Notes under the pieces: model-generated
Databases searched by the model: none
What the model was told of the DNA's origin: nothing
Seen by the model: the letters and a program-made list of their open reading frames with translations, nothing else
Made by a program: the position numbers and the translations under genes
Shown: positions 8,211 to 20,670 of the stretch, piece after piece
Layout: every line of letters begins with the position of its first letter
Position numbering within the stretch: the first letter of the stretch is position 1
From: Actinomyces succiniciruminis
Lineage (GTDB): Bacteria > Actinomycetota > Actinomycetes > Actinomycetales > Actinomycetaceae
Direction: 5' to 3'
NCBI RefSeq assembly: GCF_900002405.1
Contig: NZ_LK995527.1
Location: 1 to 51,396, forward strand
Length of the DNA stretch: 51,396 bases

Positions 8211-10105
8211 GCGCCGCGCTTACCACCGCAGAACGCCGCGCCCTGCGCCGCGCCGTGACCCTGCTCGACCTGGACGGCACCCGCTTCGCCGCCTCCGTGA
8301 TCGTCGGCTCCCTGGGACTGGCCAGCGCGGTCGGCCTGTCCGCCGTGGCCGCCTGGATGATCGCCCGCGCCGCCCAGGCCTCGGAGGTGGCCGCACTCGG
8401 CGTGGCCCCCGTCGCGGTGCGCCTGTTCGGCATCTCCCGCTCCGTGATGCGCTACTGCGAGCGCCTGCTGTCCCACGACACGGCGCTGCGCGGCATGACT
8501 TCCCTGCGCACCCGCCTGTACGAGATCCTGGCCGCCGCCCGCACCGACACGGTCGCCGGACTGCGGCGCGGGGACGTCCTGGCGCGGGTGGGGGCCGACG
8601 TGGATGCGGTCGGCGACCTGGTGGTGCGCTCACTGCTGCCGATCGCGGTGGCCGCCGTGCTGGGGGTGTCCACCAGCCTGGGGGCGGCCCTCGTGTATCC
8701 CCCGGCCGGCGCGATCCTGGCGGTCTGTCTGCTGCTCTCGGGCGTGGCCGGCCCGCTGGTGACGATCCGCTCGGCCCGTGCCGCCGAGCTGGCCCGTCAG
8801 GAACAGGCCACCGACCTGTCGGCCGCCGTCATGAACCTTCTCGACGGCGCCGACGAGCTGCGCGTGTCCGGCCGCATGCCGCGCGCCATGAGCGACCTGG
8901 CGGGCTTGGAGGCGCACCTGGCCGCCACCCGCGACCGGGCGGCCCGGCCCGCCGCACTGGCCGCCGTCATCGACACCACCGCCATGGGACTGGCCGTACT
9001 CGGCAACATACTCGTGGGTGTCCCGGCCGTGGCGGACGGGCGCCTGGCGCCGGTGTGGCTGGCGGTGATCGTGTTGGTGCCGCTGAGCGCCTTCGAGGCC
9101 TCCGCCGCCCTGGGTCCGGCCTCCGTCCAGCTGGTCACGTCGGCCGGCGCGGCCGTGCGCATCGTGGACCTGCTCGACGACGCCGCCGCCTCCGCCGCCC
9201 GCGTACCCACGCCGCGTCCGCTGCCGGCTGCGAGCGCCTCCGGGCCGCGGTTGCGCGCCCGGGGGCTGGCGGTGGGCTGGCCGGGCGGACCGGTCCTGAT
9301 CGACGGCGTGGACCTGGACCTGGAGCCGGGGCGGCGCCTGGCCGTGGTGGGTCCCTCCGGCATCGGCAAGACCACGCTGCTGCTGACCCTGGCCGGACTG
9401 TTGGAGCCGCGCGCCGGTGAACTCACGCTGGATGGGGCGCCGCCATGGGGGGCCGAACGGGCGGAGGCCGCCGCGCGGGTGAGCCTGACCGCGGAGGACG
9501 CCCACGTCTTCGACACCACCGTGCTGGAGAACCTGCGCGTGGCCGACGGCGCGCTCACCCGCGAGCGGGCCGCCGCCCTGCTGGCACGGGCCGGCCTGGG
9601 CGACTGGCTGGCCCGACTGCCCGACGGACTGGACACGCGCCTGGGGGCGGGTGCGACGGCCGTGTCCGGCGGGGAGCGGCGCCGCCTGCTGCTGGCCCGC
9701 GCCCTGGCCGCGCCCGCGCCGCTGATGCTGCTGGACGAGCCCGGCGAGCACTTGGACGCCGCCACGGCCGATCGCCTGGTCGGGGACCTGCTGCACGCCG
9801 GCACCGCGCCCGCCGCCGGTCCGGAAGCCTCGAACGCTGACGCGACCGGCCCGGCCGCCGAGGCCCGCGGCGTACTGCTGGTGACTCACCGCCTGTCGGC
9901 CCTGGCCGGCGCCGACGAAGTACTCATCCTGGGCCACTCGCACGCCGCCGCGCGCCCAGACGAAACGGGCGGCGTCGACGGCACCGACGATTCCCCGGCC
10001 GGCACCCCCGCCGTCGTGACCCGGCGCGGCACCCACGCGCACCTGACCGCCGTCGACCCCGATTACCGCTGGTCCCTTCAGCAGGAGCAGGAGACTCATG
10101 TCTAA
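8207..10105 (+). CDS. cydC: Thiol reductant ABC exporter subunit CydC
   Basis: Second half of the CydDC heterodimer in the cytoplasmic membrane. The protein is 632 aa: a membrane domain (about residues 20-310), then an ATPase with Walker A GPSGIGKTTLL, signature VSGGERRRLLLARAL, Walker B LMLLDEPGEHLD and H-loop VTHRLSAL. The region before the H-loop and the C-terminal tail carry Ala/Gly/Asp-rich insertions. ATG 8207 overlaps the cydD stop by four bases, so the two are translationally coupled. Its own end overlaps the start of the sensor kinase by eight bases, which ties the kinase to the same transcript. Confidence 0.92.
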   Translation: MSAALTTAERRALRRAVTLLDLDGTRFAASVIVGSLGLASAVGLSAVAAWMIARAAQASEVAALGVAPVAVRLFGISRSVMRYCERLLSHDTALRGMTSLRTRLYEILAAARTDTVAGLRRGDVLARVGADVDAVGDLVVRSLLPIAVAAVLGVSTSLGAALVYPPAGAILAVCLLLSGVAGPLVTIRSARAAELARQEQATDLSAAVMNLLDGADELRVSGRMPRAMSDLAGLEAHLAATRDRAARPAALAAVIDTTAMGLAVLGNILVGVPAVADGRLAPVWLAVIVLVPLSAFEASAALGPASVQLVTSAGAAVRIVDLLDDAAASAARVPTPRPLPAASASGPRLRARGLAVGWPGGPVLIDGVDLDLEPGRRLAVVGPSGIGKTTLLLTLAGLLEPRAGELTLDGAPPWGAERAEAAARVSLTAEDAHVFDTTVLENLRVADGALTRERAAALLARAGLGDWLARLPDGLDTRLGAGATAVSGGERRRLLLARALAAPAPLMLLDEPGEHLDAATADRLVGDLLHAGTAPAAGPEASNADATGPAAEARGVLLVTHRLSALAGADEVLILGHSHAAARPDETGGVDGTDDSPAGTPAVVTRRGTHAHLTAVDPDYRWSLQQEQETHV

Positions 10106-11930
10106 CACGCCGTCCTACCCCGGCAGCCCCGGCCACAGCGCCGCCTCCGCGCCGACGGGAAGCACCGTCGGACTGTTCCGCGCCGCCCTGCGGCTGACGA
10201 GCTCGCTGAAGGTCCCGGAGGCACTGAACCGGTTGGTCGATTCCGCCTGCGCCCTGACCGGGGCGGCCTGGGGGACGATCGCCGCCCCCGGGGCCGCCGA
10301 CCCCGCCACCGCCGCCGCGCTGACCACCGGCACCGCCACCGTCTCCACCGACGAGCTGGCCACCCTGGTCGCCGGCGCGCCGGAGGCCGGACCGGAGGAC
10401 TGCGGCGTCGTCGTCCGCAACACGCCCGCCGGCGATGGGCAGCGCTGCGGCTCGATCCTGTCCGCCCCGCTGCGGGTGCACGGGCAGGTCTACGGCCGGC
10501 TGTTCCTGTGCGACAAGCAGGGCGGGTTCACCGAGGCGGACGTCACCGCCGTGCTCACGCTCGCGGAGGCCGCGGCCGTCGCGCTGGAGAATGCCCGCCT
10601 GTACCGGGAGGCCCGCGACCGTGAGCAGTGGATGGCGGTGTCCCAGGAGTTGACCACCATGCTGCTGTCCGGGGCCGACGAGGGCGACGCGCTGACCCTG
10701 ATCGCCCGCCGCGTGCGCGAGGTCGCCCACGCGGACACCTCCGCCCTGGTGCTGCCCAGCGTGGGCGACACCTGGATCTGCGAGATTGCGGACGGGAAGC
10801 ACGCCGACGAGCTGATCGGCACGTTCTTCCCGCCCGAGGGCCGAGCCCTGAAGACGCTGGCGCGCCGCACCGGGCTGATTGAGGACTCGCTGGCCGACGC
10901 CTGGGGTGCCTCCGACCTGCTGGTTGAGGAGCTGTCCCAGTTCGGCCCGGCCCTGTACGCCCCCATGATTCACCGCGGCCGTGGCGTGGGCGTGATGCTG
11001 CTGCTGCGTGAACAGGGGGCGGAGCGCTTCACCCAGCAGGACCTGGAGATCGCGGAGCTGGTGGCCGGGCAGGCGACCATGGCCTTCGAGCTGGCCGACG
11101 CCCAGCACGCCGAGGAGATGGCCACGCTCCTGGATGAGCGGGCCCGCATCGGCCGCGACCTGCACGACCTGGCGATCCAGCAGCTGTTCGCCACCGGGAT
11201 GCAGCTGTCCGCCGCCCGCGACCGGCTGCAGGCCGAGGGCGCCGCCTCCGGCACCGACATGTCCGTGGCCTGCCAGGCGCTGGACGCCTCCCTGGCGGCG
11301 GTGGACGACTCGGTGCGGCAGATCCGCTCGATCGTGCGCTCACTGCGCGACCGGGATGAGGACGTCAGCCTGGTGGAGCGGCTGCGGCGGGAGGCCTCCC
11401 TGGCCCGCACCTCGCTCGGCTTCGCGCCGTCCCTGATCCTCACCGTCGACGGCCACGGCCTGGCGCAGGCGGAACGGGACCGGGAGGACGAGCTGATCGG
11501 CGTCATCGACGCGGCGGTGGAGCCGGATCTGGCCGACGACATCGTGGCCGTGGTGCGGGAGGGCCTGTCGAATGTTGCCCGCCACGCCAAGGCCTCCTCG
11601 GTGACCGTGGACGTGAAGGTGGAGGGGCTGCTCGCCTCCCAGCCGCCCGCCGGGCAGGACGGGGCGGCCTCCGGGGATGCCGAGCCCTTCCAGGGCGCGC
11701 CGGTGGTGGAGGTGGTGTGCCGGGACGACGGCGTGGGTGTGGACCCGCGGGTGACGCGCCGCTCGGGGACCGCGAACATGGCCGAGCGGGCCCGCCGCCA
11801 CGCCGGCAGTTTCGTGATCGGCCCGCGGGCCCGTTCCGACGGCGAACGGCGGGGCACCTGCTTCACCTGGCGGGTGCCGCTGGAGCGGCCGCGGGTGATC
11901 CCCGGACTGGACCTGAGCCTCGGCGCCTGA
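10098..11930 (+). CDS. DevS/DosS-like GAF-domain sensor histidine kinase
   Basis: Cytoplasmic sensor kinase, 610 aa, with no membrane helices. Two GAF-type domains (about 35-170 and 185-335) precede a HisKA_3 dimerisation domain with phospho-acceptor His356 in RIGRDLHDLAIQQLF. An ATP-binding domain follows (REGLSNVARHAKA, CRDDGVGVD, GTANMAERARRHAG). The layout matches mycobacterial DevS/DosT oxygen sensors. However, the position aligning with the haem-ligand His of DosS GAF-A (before the FLGVP-like strand) is Gly118 here, so classical haem sensing is doubtful. It overlaps cydC by eight bases. The cognate regulator is probably the convergent gene at 12064. Confidence 0.88.
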   Translation: MSNTPSYPGSPGHSAASAPTGSTVGLFRAALRLTSSLKVPEALNRLVDSACALTGAAWGTIAAPGAADPATAAALTTGTATVSTDELATLVAGAPEAGPEDCGVVVRNTPAGDGQRCGSILSAPLRVHGQVYGRLFLCDKQGGFTEADVTAVLTLAEAAAVALENARLYREARDREQWMAVSQELTTMLLSGADEGDALTLIARRVREVAHADTSALVLPSVGDTWICEIADGKHADELIGTFFPPEGRALKTLARRTGLIEDSLADAWGASDLLVEELSQFGPALYAPMIHRGRGVGVMLLLREQGAERFTQQDLEIAELVAGQATMAFELADAQHAEEMATLLDERARIGRDLHDLAIQQLFATGMQLSAARDRLQAEGAASGTDMSVACQALDASLAAVDDSVRQIRSIVRSLRDRDEDVSLVERLRREASLARTSLGFAPSLILTVDGHGLAQAERDREDELIGVIDAAVEPDLADDIVAVVREGLSNVARHAKASSVTVDVKVEGLLASQPPAGQDGAASGDAEPFQGAPVVEVVCRDDGVGVDPRVTRRSGTANMAERARRHAGSFVIGPRARSDGERRGTCFTWRVPLERPRVIPGLDLSLGA

Positions 11931-11942
11931 CCGCCCAAATCA

Positions 11943-12033
11943 CCGAGATCGGTTGAAGTTACGTGCCGAGATCGGTTGAAGTTACGTACTGAGATCGGTC
12001 AGGGCTACCACCGACGTCGGTCGATCTGGCAGG
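11943..12033 (+). repeat. Family A 23-bp tandem repeat array, copy 1
   Basis: Two intact units start at 11943 and 11966 (core GAGATCGGTTGAAGTTACGT). A degenerate unit starts at 11989 and a terminal variant at 12011 (ACGTCGGTCGATCTGGC). It starts 12 nt after the kinase stop codon and has the same orientation as that gene. Each unit holds the dyad CCGA-NN-TCGG. Confidence 0.85.
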
Positions 12034-12063
12034 ACCCGCCCACGAGCGGCCCGCTGGCGCCCG

Positions 12064-12717
12064 CTATTTACGTCGCCAGCCGGAGGCGCGCTGCCCGGCC
12101 ACCCAGGCGGCCACCTGCGTGCGCCGCTGCAGGCCCATCTTGGCCAGCAGGGAAGTGATGTGGTTCTTGACGGTCTTCTCCGCCACCCCGAGCCGCTCGC
12201 CGATCTCCCGGTTGGACAGGCCGTCGCCGATGAGTTCGAGCACCTTGCGCTCGGCATTGGTCAGGTCGGCGGTGGGATCGTCGTGGTCCGCGCGACGGCG
12301 CGTGACGGTGCGCTCATCGAGCAGGACCCGCCCGGAGGCGACCGCCCGCACCACGTCGCTGATCTCGGCGCCGTGGACGGTCTTGAGCAAGTAGGCACGG
12401 GCGCCGGCGTCCAGGGACTCGGCCAGCGCCTCGTCGTCGTCGAATGAGGTCAGCACGATCGGCAGGGCCTCGGGCACGGACTCGCGCAGCGCCTGCATCA
12501 GCTCGATGCCGGTGCCGTCGGGCAGTTGCAGGTCCACCAGTACCACGTCCGGGCGCATGAGCTCCGCCCGGCGGATCGCCTCCGCCTTGGAGCCGGCCTC
12601 GGCGACCACGTCGAGCCCGTCGGCACGCTCAATGATCTCGGCGATGCCGCGGCGGACGATCTCGTGGTCGTCCACGATCATGACGCGGACCGTTTCGGGC
12701 GCGGGGGCACTCTGCAT
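12064..12717 (-). CDS. NarL/DevR-type response regulator
   Basis: DNA-binding response regulator, 217 aa. The receiver domain spans residues 10-125, with acidic pocket Asp16/Asp17, phospho-acceptor Asp62 in VLVDLQLPDGTG and the switch lysine in YLLKTVHG. A LuxR-type helix-turn-helix (about 150-210) contains LTNAERKVLELIGDGLSNREIGERL in two pieces. It faces the DevS-like kinase tail to tail and is its likely partner; bd oxidase genes are the natural targets. There is no Shine-Dalgarno. TAGTCT at 12725-12730 ends seven bases before the ATG, suggesting a leaderless mRNA. Confidence 0.9.
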   Translation of the reverse strand: MQSAPAPETVRVMIVDDHEIVRRGIAEIIERADGLDVVAEAGSKAEAIRRAELMRPDVVLVDLQLPDGTGIELMQALRESVPEALPIVLTSFDDDEALAESLDAGARAYLLKTVHGAEISDVVRAVASGRVLLDERTVTRRRADHDDPTADLTNAERKVLELIGDGLSNREIGERLGVAEKTVKNHITSLLAKMGLQRRTQVAAWVAGQRASGWRRK

Positions 12718-12724
12718 ATACCGG

Positions 12725-12730
12725 AGACTA
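12725..12730 (-). promoter_or_regulatory. -10 element (TAGTCT) for the leaderless response regulator
   Basis: The hexamer lies seven bases upstream of ATG 12717 and there is no ribosome site between them. Confidence 0.45.
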
Positions 12731-12749
12731 GCAGCAGCGGGGACCTACG

Positions 12750-13865
12750 TCACACGTGCCCGGTTGGCGGGCGGCACCGGCCGGGGATAGCCCCCGGGCG
12801 GGTGCGCCGGGGATGCCGTGGTGGCACGGAGGCGGGGCAGTTGCGCGGCAGACGCGGACGGGTCTGGCAGCGCGGGCAAAACACGTGACTGCGGCCCCCG
12901 ATCGTCTCGGCGCGCAGGAGCGCGCCGCAGCGTCGGCACTCCTGTCCGGCCCGCCCGTAGACCGCCAGGGAGCGGGCGAAGAAGCCGGCGGCGCCGTCGG
13001 CGTCCACGTACAGGGCGTCGAAGCTGGTGCCGCCCGCGGCCAGGGCCCGCTCCATGACCTCCCCGGTGGCATCCAGCAGGCGGGCGGTCACCCGCGGTCC
13101 CAGCGCACTGCCGCGGCGCAGGCCGTGCACGCGGGCGGCCCACAGTCCCTCGTCGGCGTAGATGTTGCCGACGCCGGAGACGATGCCCTGGTCCAGGAGC
13201 AGGGTCTTGACCGCCCGGTTGGAGTGGCGCATTTTGGCGACGACGGCGGGACGGTCCAGGTGCGGGTCGAGCAGGTCGCGGGCGATGTGGGTGACATCGG
13301 CCGGTATCAGTGGCGCGGGACTACCGGCGCCCCCGGGGGCGCCGTCGGCGGTGGACACCATGTCGGTCACCCGCAGGCCGCCGAACATGCGCTGGTCCAC
13401 CAGGTCCAGGACCGCGCCGCTGGCCGCGTCACCGGCGATGGGACGCAGGTGCAGGCGCACGCGCAGGTGCCGTGGGCGGGCGTCGGGATCCTCCGCCGGG
13501 AGCGGGGCGCGCGTGGCGGTCAGGTCCACGCGGGGCGCGTCGGGGTCGCCCAGAAAGGCGTGGGCGTCGTCGCCGGACTCACGCGCGGCGAGCGCGCCGG
13601 GGGTGCCGTGCACCAGCAGCTGCCCACTCATGCCCAGGTGGGCAACCAGGGCGGCCCCGTCGTCGAGCGGCAGCCACAAGAACTTGCCGCGGCGCACCGC
13701 GGCGGTGAAGGTGCGGCCGGTCAGCCGCTGCACGAAGGCGTCCGCGCCGCCCTCCTGCCGACGCAGCGGCCGCGGATCGAAGATCTCCACGCGCTCCACC
13801 ATGCGGCCGGTCAGGTGGCGGGCCAGGCCGGCGCGGACGGTCTCGACCTCGGGTAGTTCCGGCAA
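12750..13865 (-). CDS. mutM: Formamidopyrimidine-DNA glycosylase
   Basis: Base-excision repair enzyme that removes 8-oxoguanine and cuts the backbone by beta/delta elimination. The family needs Pro2 as nucleophile, and the protein reads PELPEVETVRAGL after codon 1. That fixes the start at the rare TTG 13865, four bases after the rnc stop. Longer frames to 13949 would destroy the active site. Length is 371 aa, longer than usual, through insertions after HLGMSGQLLVHG and after RVTDMVSTADG and a Pro/Arg-rich C-terminal tail. The zinc finger is present as ECRRC and FCPRC. It probably relies on translational coupling to rnc. Confidence 0.92.
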   Translation of the reverse strand: MPELPEVETVRAGLARHLTGRMVERVEIFDPRPLRRQEGGADAFVQRLTGRTFTAAVRRGKFLWLPLDDGAALVAHLGMSGQLLVHGTPGALAARESGDDAHAFLGDPDAPRVDLTATRAPLPAEDPDARPRHLRVRLHLRPIAGDAASGAVLDLVDQRMFGGLRVTDMVSTADGAPGGAGSPAPLIPADVTHIARDLLDPHLDRPAVVAKMRHSNRAVKTLLLDQGIVSGVGNIYADEGLWAARVHGLRRGSALGPRVTARLLDATGEVMERALAAGGTSFDALYVDADGAAGFFARSLAVYGRAGQECRRCGALLRAETIGGRSHVFCPRCQTRPRLPRNCPASVPPRHPRRTRPGAIPGRCRPPTGHV

Positions 13866-13869
13866 GGTT

Positions 13870-14745
13870 TCAGGCCCTCGTCGCGGCGTCGGCGGAACCG
13901 GTCGCCGCGGAGTCCGCGGTATCCCCGGCGGCCTCCGCTCCGGGGACATCGGCGGCGGCGCCGAGGTCGGCGCGCAGGGCGTCGTTGACCCCGGGCAGGC
14001 TCAGTCCGCCGTCGCCGCGCTCGGCCAGGATGGCGGCGTAGGCGGCCTCGGCCGCGGCGTGCTCGGCGATCTTCTTGGAGGAGCCGGAGCCCTCCCCGTA
14101 CACGCGGCCGTCCACGTGGGCGCGCGCGGAGAACACGCGCTGATGGTCGGGGCCCGTGCTCTCCACCTCGTAGCTGGGGTTGCCCAGGCCGTGCACGGCG
14201 GTCAGCTCCTGCAGGCTGGTCTTCCAGTCCAGGCCCGCCCCGCGCATGGAGGCGTCGTTGAGGAACCGGGACACCAGGCGCTCCACCACCACGCGCACCG
14301 GTTCCAGGCCCGTGGTCAGGTAGGTGGCGCCGATGAGGGCCTCAACGGTGTCAGACAGGATGGAGTCCTTGTCGCGGCCGCCGTACAGCGACTCGCCGCG
14401 ACCGAGTTTGATGAATTCGCCCAACCCCAAGTCGCGGGCGACGGCGGCCAGGGCCGGCTCGGAGACGGTGGCGGCACGCATCTTGGCCAGCTGCCCCTCG
14501 GGCAGATCCGGGTGGGTGCGGTACAGGTTCTCGGTGACGATGATGCCGAGCACCGAGTCCCCCAGGAACTCCAGGCGCTCATTGGTGGGCAGGCCGCCGT
14601 GCTCGTGCGCCCAGGAACGGTGGGTCAGCGCCAGATCGAGCAGGTCGGCGTCGATGCGTTCGCCCCAGCGGAAGACGAGCGTGTCCACGTCCTCGCGCGC
14701 CGCGGATACGGCACGCTTCTGCTTGTGCTTGCGCCGCGAGCTCAT
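13870..14745 (-). CDS. rnc: Ribonuclease III
   Basis: Double-strand-specific endoribonuclease that matures 30S pre-rRNA. The protein is 291 aa. The signature [13 protein letters not shown] (residues 55-67) and the second catalytic block [12 protein letters not shown] are intact, and a dsRNA-binding domain lies near 185-255. The last 45 residues are an Ala/Asp-rich tail. I start at ATG 14745 ([10 protein letters not shown]), which shares one base with the DUF177 stop (TGATG). An upstream start at 14940 would only add an Arg-rich shadow of the DUF177 frame. Confidence 0.94.
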   Translation of the reverse strand: MSSRRKHKQKRAVSAAREDVDTLVFRWGERIDADLLDLALTHRSWAHEHGGLPTNERLEFLGDSVLGIIVTENLYRTHPDLPEGQLAKMRAATVSEPALAAVARDLGLGEFIKLGRGESLYGGRDKDSILSDTVEALIGATYLTTGLEPVRVVVERLVSRFLNDASMRGAGLDWKTSLQELTAVHGLGNPSYEVESTGPDHQRVFSARAHVDGRVYGEGSGSSKKIAEHAAAEAAYAAILAERGDGGLSLPGVNDALRADLGAAADVPGAEAAGDTADSAATGSADAATRA

Positions 14746-15359
14746 CAGCGCTGCGCCCCCTCGTCGTCGACGGCGGATCCGGGGGCCTCGGAGTCGGCCG
14801 CATCGGTGTCCGCGCCGTCGGGCAGCAGGCTCGCCAGGGCGGACCAGCGCGGGTCGAGCTGCTCGTGGTGGTGGTCGGCGGGAAGATCGTCCAGGCGCTC
14901 GCCGCACTGCGGGCACAGCCCCGCGCAGTCCTCGCGGCACAGCGGCTGGAACGGCAGGGCGAGCACGAGGGCGTCGCGCAGGGCGGGCTCGAGGTCGAGG
15001 GTGGAATCGCCGAGGATGAACAGTTCGTCGGCCTCTTCATCGCCCTCGGCGGCCTGGGCGCGGGCGGCCTCGGGGGTGAAGTAGAGCTCGTCGAAGGAGA
15101 TGGTGGTGTCATCCTCGAGGTCGCGCAGGCAGCGCACGCACTGGCCGGCCAGGTGGACGTCGGCGTGTCCGCGTACCAGGATGCCGTTGTCCAGACTGGT
15201 CAGCTCGGCGTCCAACACCAGCGGGCTGCCCTCGCGGGCGCCGATCATTTCGGCGCCGAGGTCGGCGGGGGCGGGGGTCTCCAGATGGATGTTCTTGATC
15301 GACCCGACCTGCTGGGGCAGGTCGATGATGTCGACGACGAGTCCGGCCGTGGGGGCCAT
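14745..15359 (-). CDS. DUF177 / YceD family protein
   Basis: Conserved protein linked to 23S rRNA or ribosome assembly in other bacteria, 204 aa. It has two CxxC-like pairs: CVRCLRDLE, then [12 protein letters not shown], as in actinobacterial DUF177. AGGAGGAA lies five bases before ATG 15359. In most actinobacteria rpmF (ribosomal protein L32) follows directly. Here it is absent and rnc starts at the stop codon. The C-terminus is acidic. Confidence 0.88.
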   Translation of the reverse strand: MAPTAGLVVDIIDLPQQVGSIKNIHLETPAPADLGAEMIGAREGSPLVLDAELTSLDNGILVRGHADVHLAGQCVRCLRDLEDDTTISFDELYFTPEAARAQAAEGDEEADELFILGDSTLDLEPALRDALVLALPFQPLCREDCAGLCPQCGERLDDLPADHHHEQLDPRWSALASLLPDGADTDAADSEAPGSAVDDEGAQR

Positions 15360-15554
15360 GGCATTCCTCCTGGATGGTCTGAAGTCGCAGGGCCGCGCAC
15401 TCGAAGCGGCGCAGCGCAGGCGAATCTACTCGCGGGCAGGCACTTCAGCCTAGCGGCGGCCCCGGCGACCGGCCCACCCGGCTGCTATGAGAAGGGCCCA
15501 CCGGCCGCTCATGGGGGGCGCGCGGAGACCTTGCCCGCAGCCCAACGGTCGGCC

Positions 15555-16142
15555 CTACCGGCCGCCCTTGGACCAGTTGCGGGTGGCGGCCGGGTCCACG
15601 GACCAGCCGGCGAAGTGGCGGTTGGCCTCCTGCTGCTCCCGCTCGGCGTCGGCGGCATCGTTGGCAGCGGTCTCCAGGCGGGCGGCCAGCGCGTCGCGGC
15701 CGGCCTGCACCTGCTCGGCGAGCTTGTCGATCTCGGCCTGCAGGGCGGCCAGGGAGCGGTCGGAGTAGTCGTCGGCGCCGTGGCGCAGCCGGGCGGCGCG
15801 CTCCTCGGCGGTGGAGATGATGGCGTCGGCGCGATCGTTGGCCATGCGCACGATGTTCTCCCCGGCGACGAGCCGCTCGGCCTCCTCCTGCGCATGGTTG
15901 AGGATGCGCTGGGACTCCTCCCGGCCCTGAGCGAGGACGGCGTCGGCGTCGGCGACGATCTCCTCGGCCCGGTGCACGGCGGTGGGGACCGCCTCGCGGG
16001 CGCGGTCGATCAGGTCGAGGGCCTCCTGACGGCCCACGATCGCGGAGGAGCTCATGGGGAGGGAACGGGCGGTGGAGACGAGTTCGTCCAGCTCATCGAG
16101 GATTCGTAGCAGGTCGTCTCCGGCGTCGGCGCGGGTGGTCAC
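15555..16142 (-). CDS. sepIVA: SepIVA-like DivIVA-family septation protein
   Basis: Predicted cytoplasmic coiled-coil protein of 195 aa. Heptad-rich helices run from about residue 5 to 170 (RIVRMANDRADAIIS-type and EEAERLVAGEN-type segments). It is often annotated as cell division initiation protein or as ATP synthase subunit B-like. Position supports the SepIVA identity: in Mycobacterium tuberculosis Rv2927c lies next to DUF177, rnc and mutM. The likely role is septum or pole organisation. GTG 16142 has AAGGA seven bases upstream and overlaps the coaD stop by GTGA. A 195-bp gap to DUF177 holds only that gene's leader. Confidence 0.75.
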   Translation of the reverse strand: MTTRADAGDDLLRILDELDELVSTARSLPMSSSAIVGRQEALDLIDRAREAVPTAVHRAEEIVADADAVLAQGREESQRILNHAQEEAERLVAGENIVRMANDRADAIISTAEERAARLRHGADDYSDRSLAALQAEIDKLAEQVQAGRDALAARLETAANDAADAEREQQEANRHFAGWSVDPAATRNWSKGGR

Positions 16143-16726
16143 GGGTTCGTCCTTCGGTTCTGCGGGTTAGGGGTTGCGGTGCTGGGGTCGGCCGCCGGCG
16201 CGGTGGTCGCCGCGGGGGCCGGGGCGCTCGCCGTGCCGGGTGCCGGGGTGGCGAAGGCGCGGGCTAGCGCGGCCGCGACGCCCGCGGGCACGAGCGCGGA
16301 GACGTCCCCGCCGTGGCGGGCGACGTCCTTGACCAGCGAGGAGGATACGTGTGCGTGCGTGGGGGCGGCGGCCAGGAAGAAGGTCTCGGGGGCGCCCAGC
16401 TCCCGGTTGAGCAGCGCCATGGGGACCTCGGCATCAAAGTCGGTGCCGTTGCGCAGGCCCTTGACGATGGCGTCGGCGCCCCGCTGAGCGCAGAAGTCGG
16501 CGAGCAGACCGGGGATGACGGCGACCTCCGCCCCCGGGATGTGCGCCAGTGCGGCGCGGGCCAGCGCGACCCGCTCGTCAATGGTGAACAGGCGGGAGGA
16601 GTCCTTGGCGGCGTTGTGGGCGACGCCGAGGATGACGCGGTCGAACAGGGTGGCGGCGCGGCGCACGACGTCGACGTGCCCGAGGGTGATCGGGTCGAAG
16701 GTTCCGGGGTATACGGCGAGCGTCAC
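16139..16726 (-). CDS. coaD: Phosphopantetheine adenylyltransferase
   Basis: Fourth step of coenzyme A synthesis: 4'-phosphopantetheine plus ATP gives dephospho-CoA. The N-terminal nucleotidyltransferase motif YPGTFDPITLGHVDVV is intact and VSSSLVKD matches the ISSxxVR-type motif. The protein is 195 aa against about 160 usually; the excess is an Ala/Pro/Thr-rich tail after residue 160. The GTG start at 16726 has no ribosome site, but TAGCCT ends six bases before it (leaderless type). sepIVA overlaps its stop. Confidence 0.93.
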   Translation of the reverse strand: MTLAVYPGTFDPITLGHVDVVRRAATLFDRVILGVAHNAAKDSSRLFTIDERVALARAALAHIPGAEVAVIPGLLADFCAQRGADAIVKGLRNGTDFDAEVPMALLNRELGAPETFFLAAAPTHAHVSSSLVKDVARHGGDVSALVPAGVAAALARAFATPAPGTASAPAPAATTAPAADPSTATPNPQNRRTNP

Positions 16727-16732
16727 GCTGTG

Positions 16733-16738
16733 AGGCTA
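16733..16738 (-). promoter_or_regulatory. -10 element (TAGCCT) for leaderless coaD
   Basis: The hexamer ends six bases upstream of GTG 16726, with no Shine-Dalgarno between. Confidence 0.45.
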
Positions 16739-16877
16739 GCGGAACGACCCCGGCGGGTGGGGACGCGCGCCGCGGCCGGGATGCCGACACGAGCGCGCCG
16801 CCGACAGCCGGAGACCGCAGCCGAGGCGTCGGCAGCCGGGACGCCGCGGCGCTCGGCCGGCGACCGGGGCGCCGAGA

Positions 16878-20471
<3,594 letters not shown>

Positions 20472-20490
20472 TCACGCGCCGAAACCGCAG

Positions 20491-20620
20491 GAATGTCCAA
20501 GATCGGCACGAACGCGCTGGCGGCCGCGAGAGCACGCTTAACGGAACGCTGGAATCATGCGGATCTGCAACCGATTTGGCGAAGCGTCGAGGGTGTTTCT
20601 GCCGGATTTGGACATTTTCC
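20491..20620. repeat. 130-bp inverted-repeat element (family D)
   Basis: The left arm AATGTCCAAGATCGGCAC (20492-20509) is matched in inverted orientation by the right arm, whose complement reads AATGTCCAAATCCGGCA (20600-20618). The arms continue imperfectly inward (GAAC/AAAC). The roughly 90-bp interior has no gene. It could be a small non-autonomous element or an RNA hairpin. Confidence 0.55.
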
Positions 20621-20658
20621 CGGGACAAGCGGCGCTCGGCCCGCGGCGCCCAATCCTC

Positions 20659-20664
20659 TAGGCT
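20659..20664 (+). promoter_or_regulatory. -10 element (TAGGCT) for leaderless rsmD
   Basis: The hexamer ends six bases before ATG 20671. The spacer CGCCCC is not a ribosome site. Confidence 0.45.
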
Positions 20665-20670
20665 CGCCCC

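Noticed and set aside
11943-12033. Family A arrays as intrinsic terminators
   Set aside because: No stable GC-rich hairpin followed by a T-run: each dyad alone has only a 2-4-nt loop. Any termination role would need another mechanism, so they are listed as repeats.
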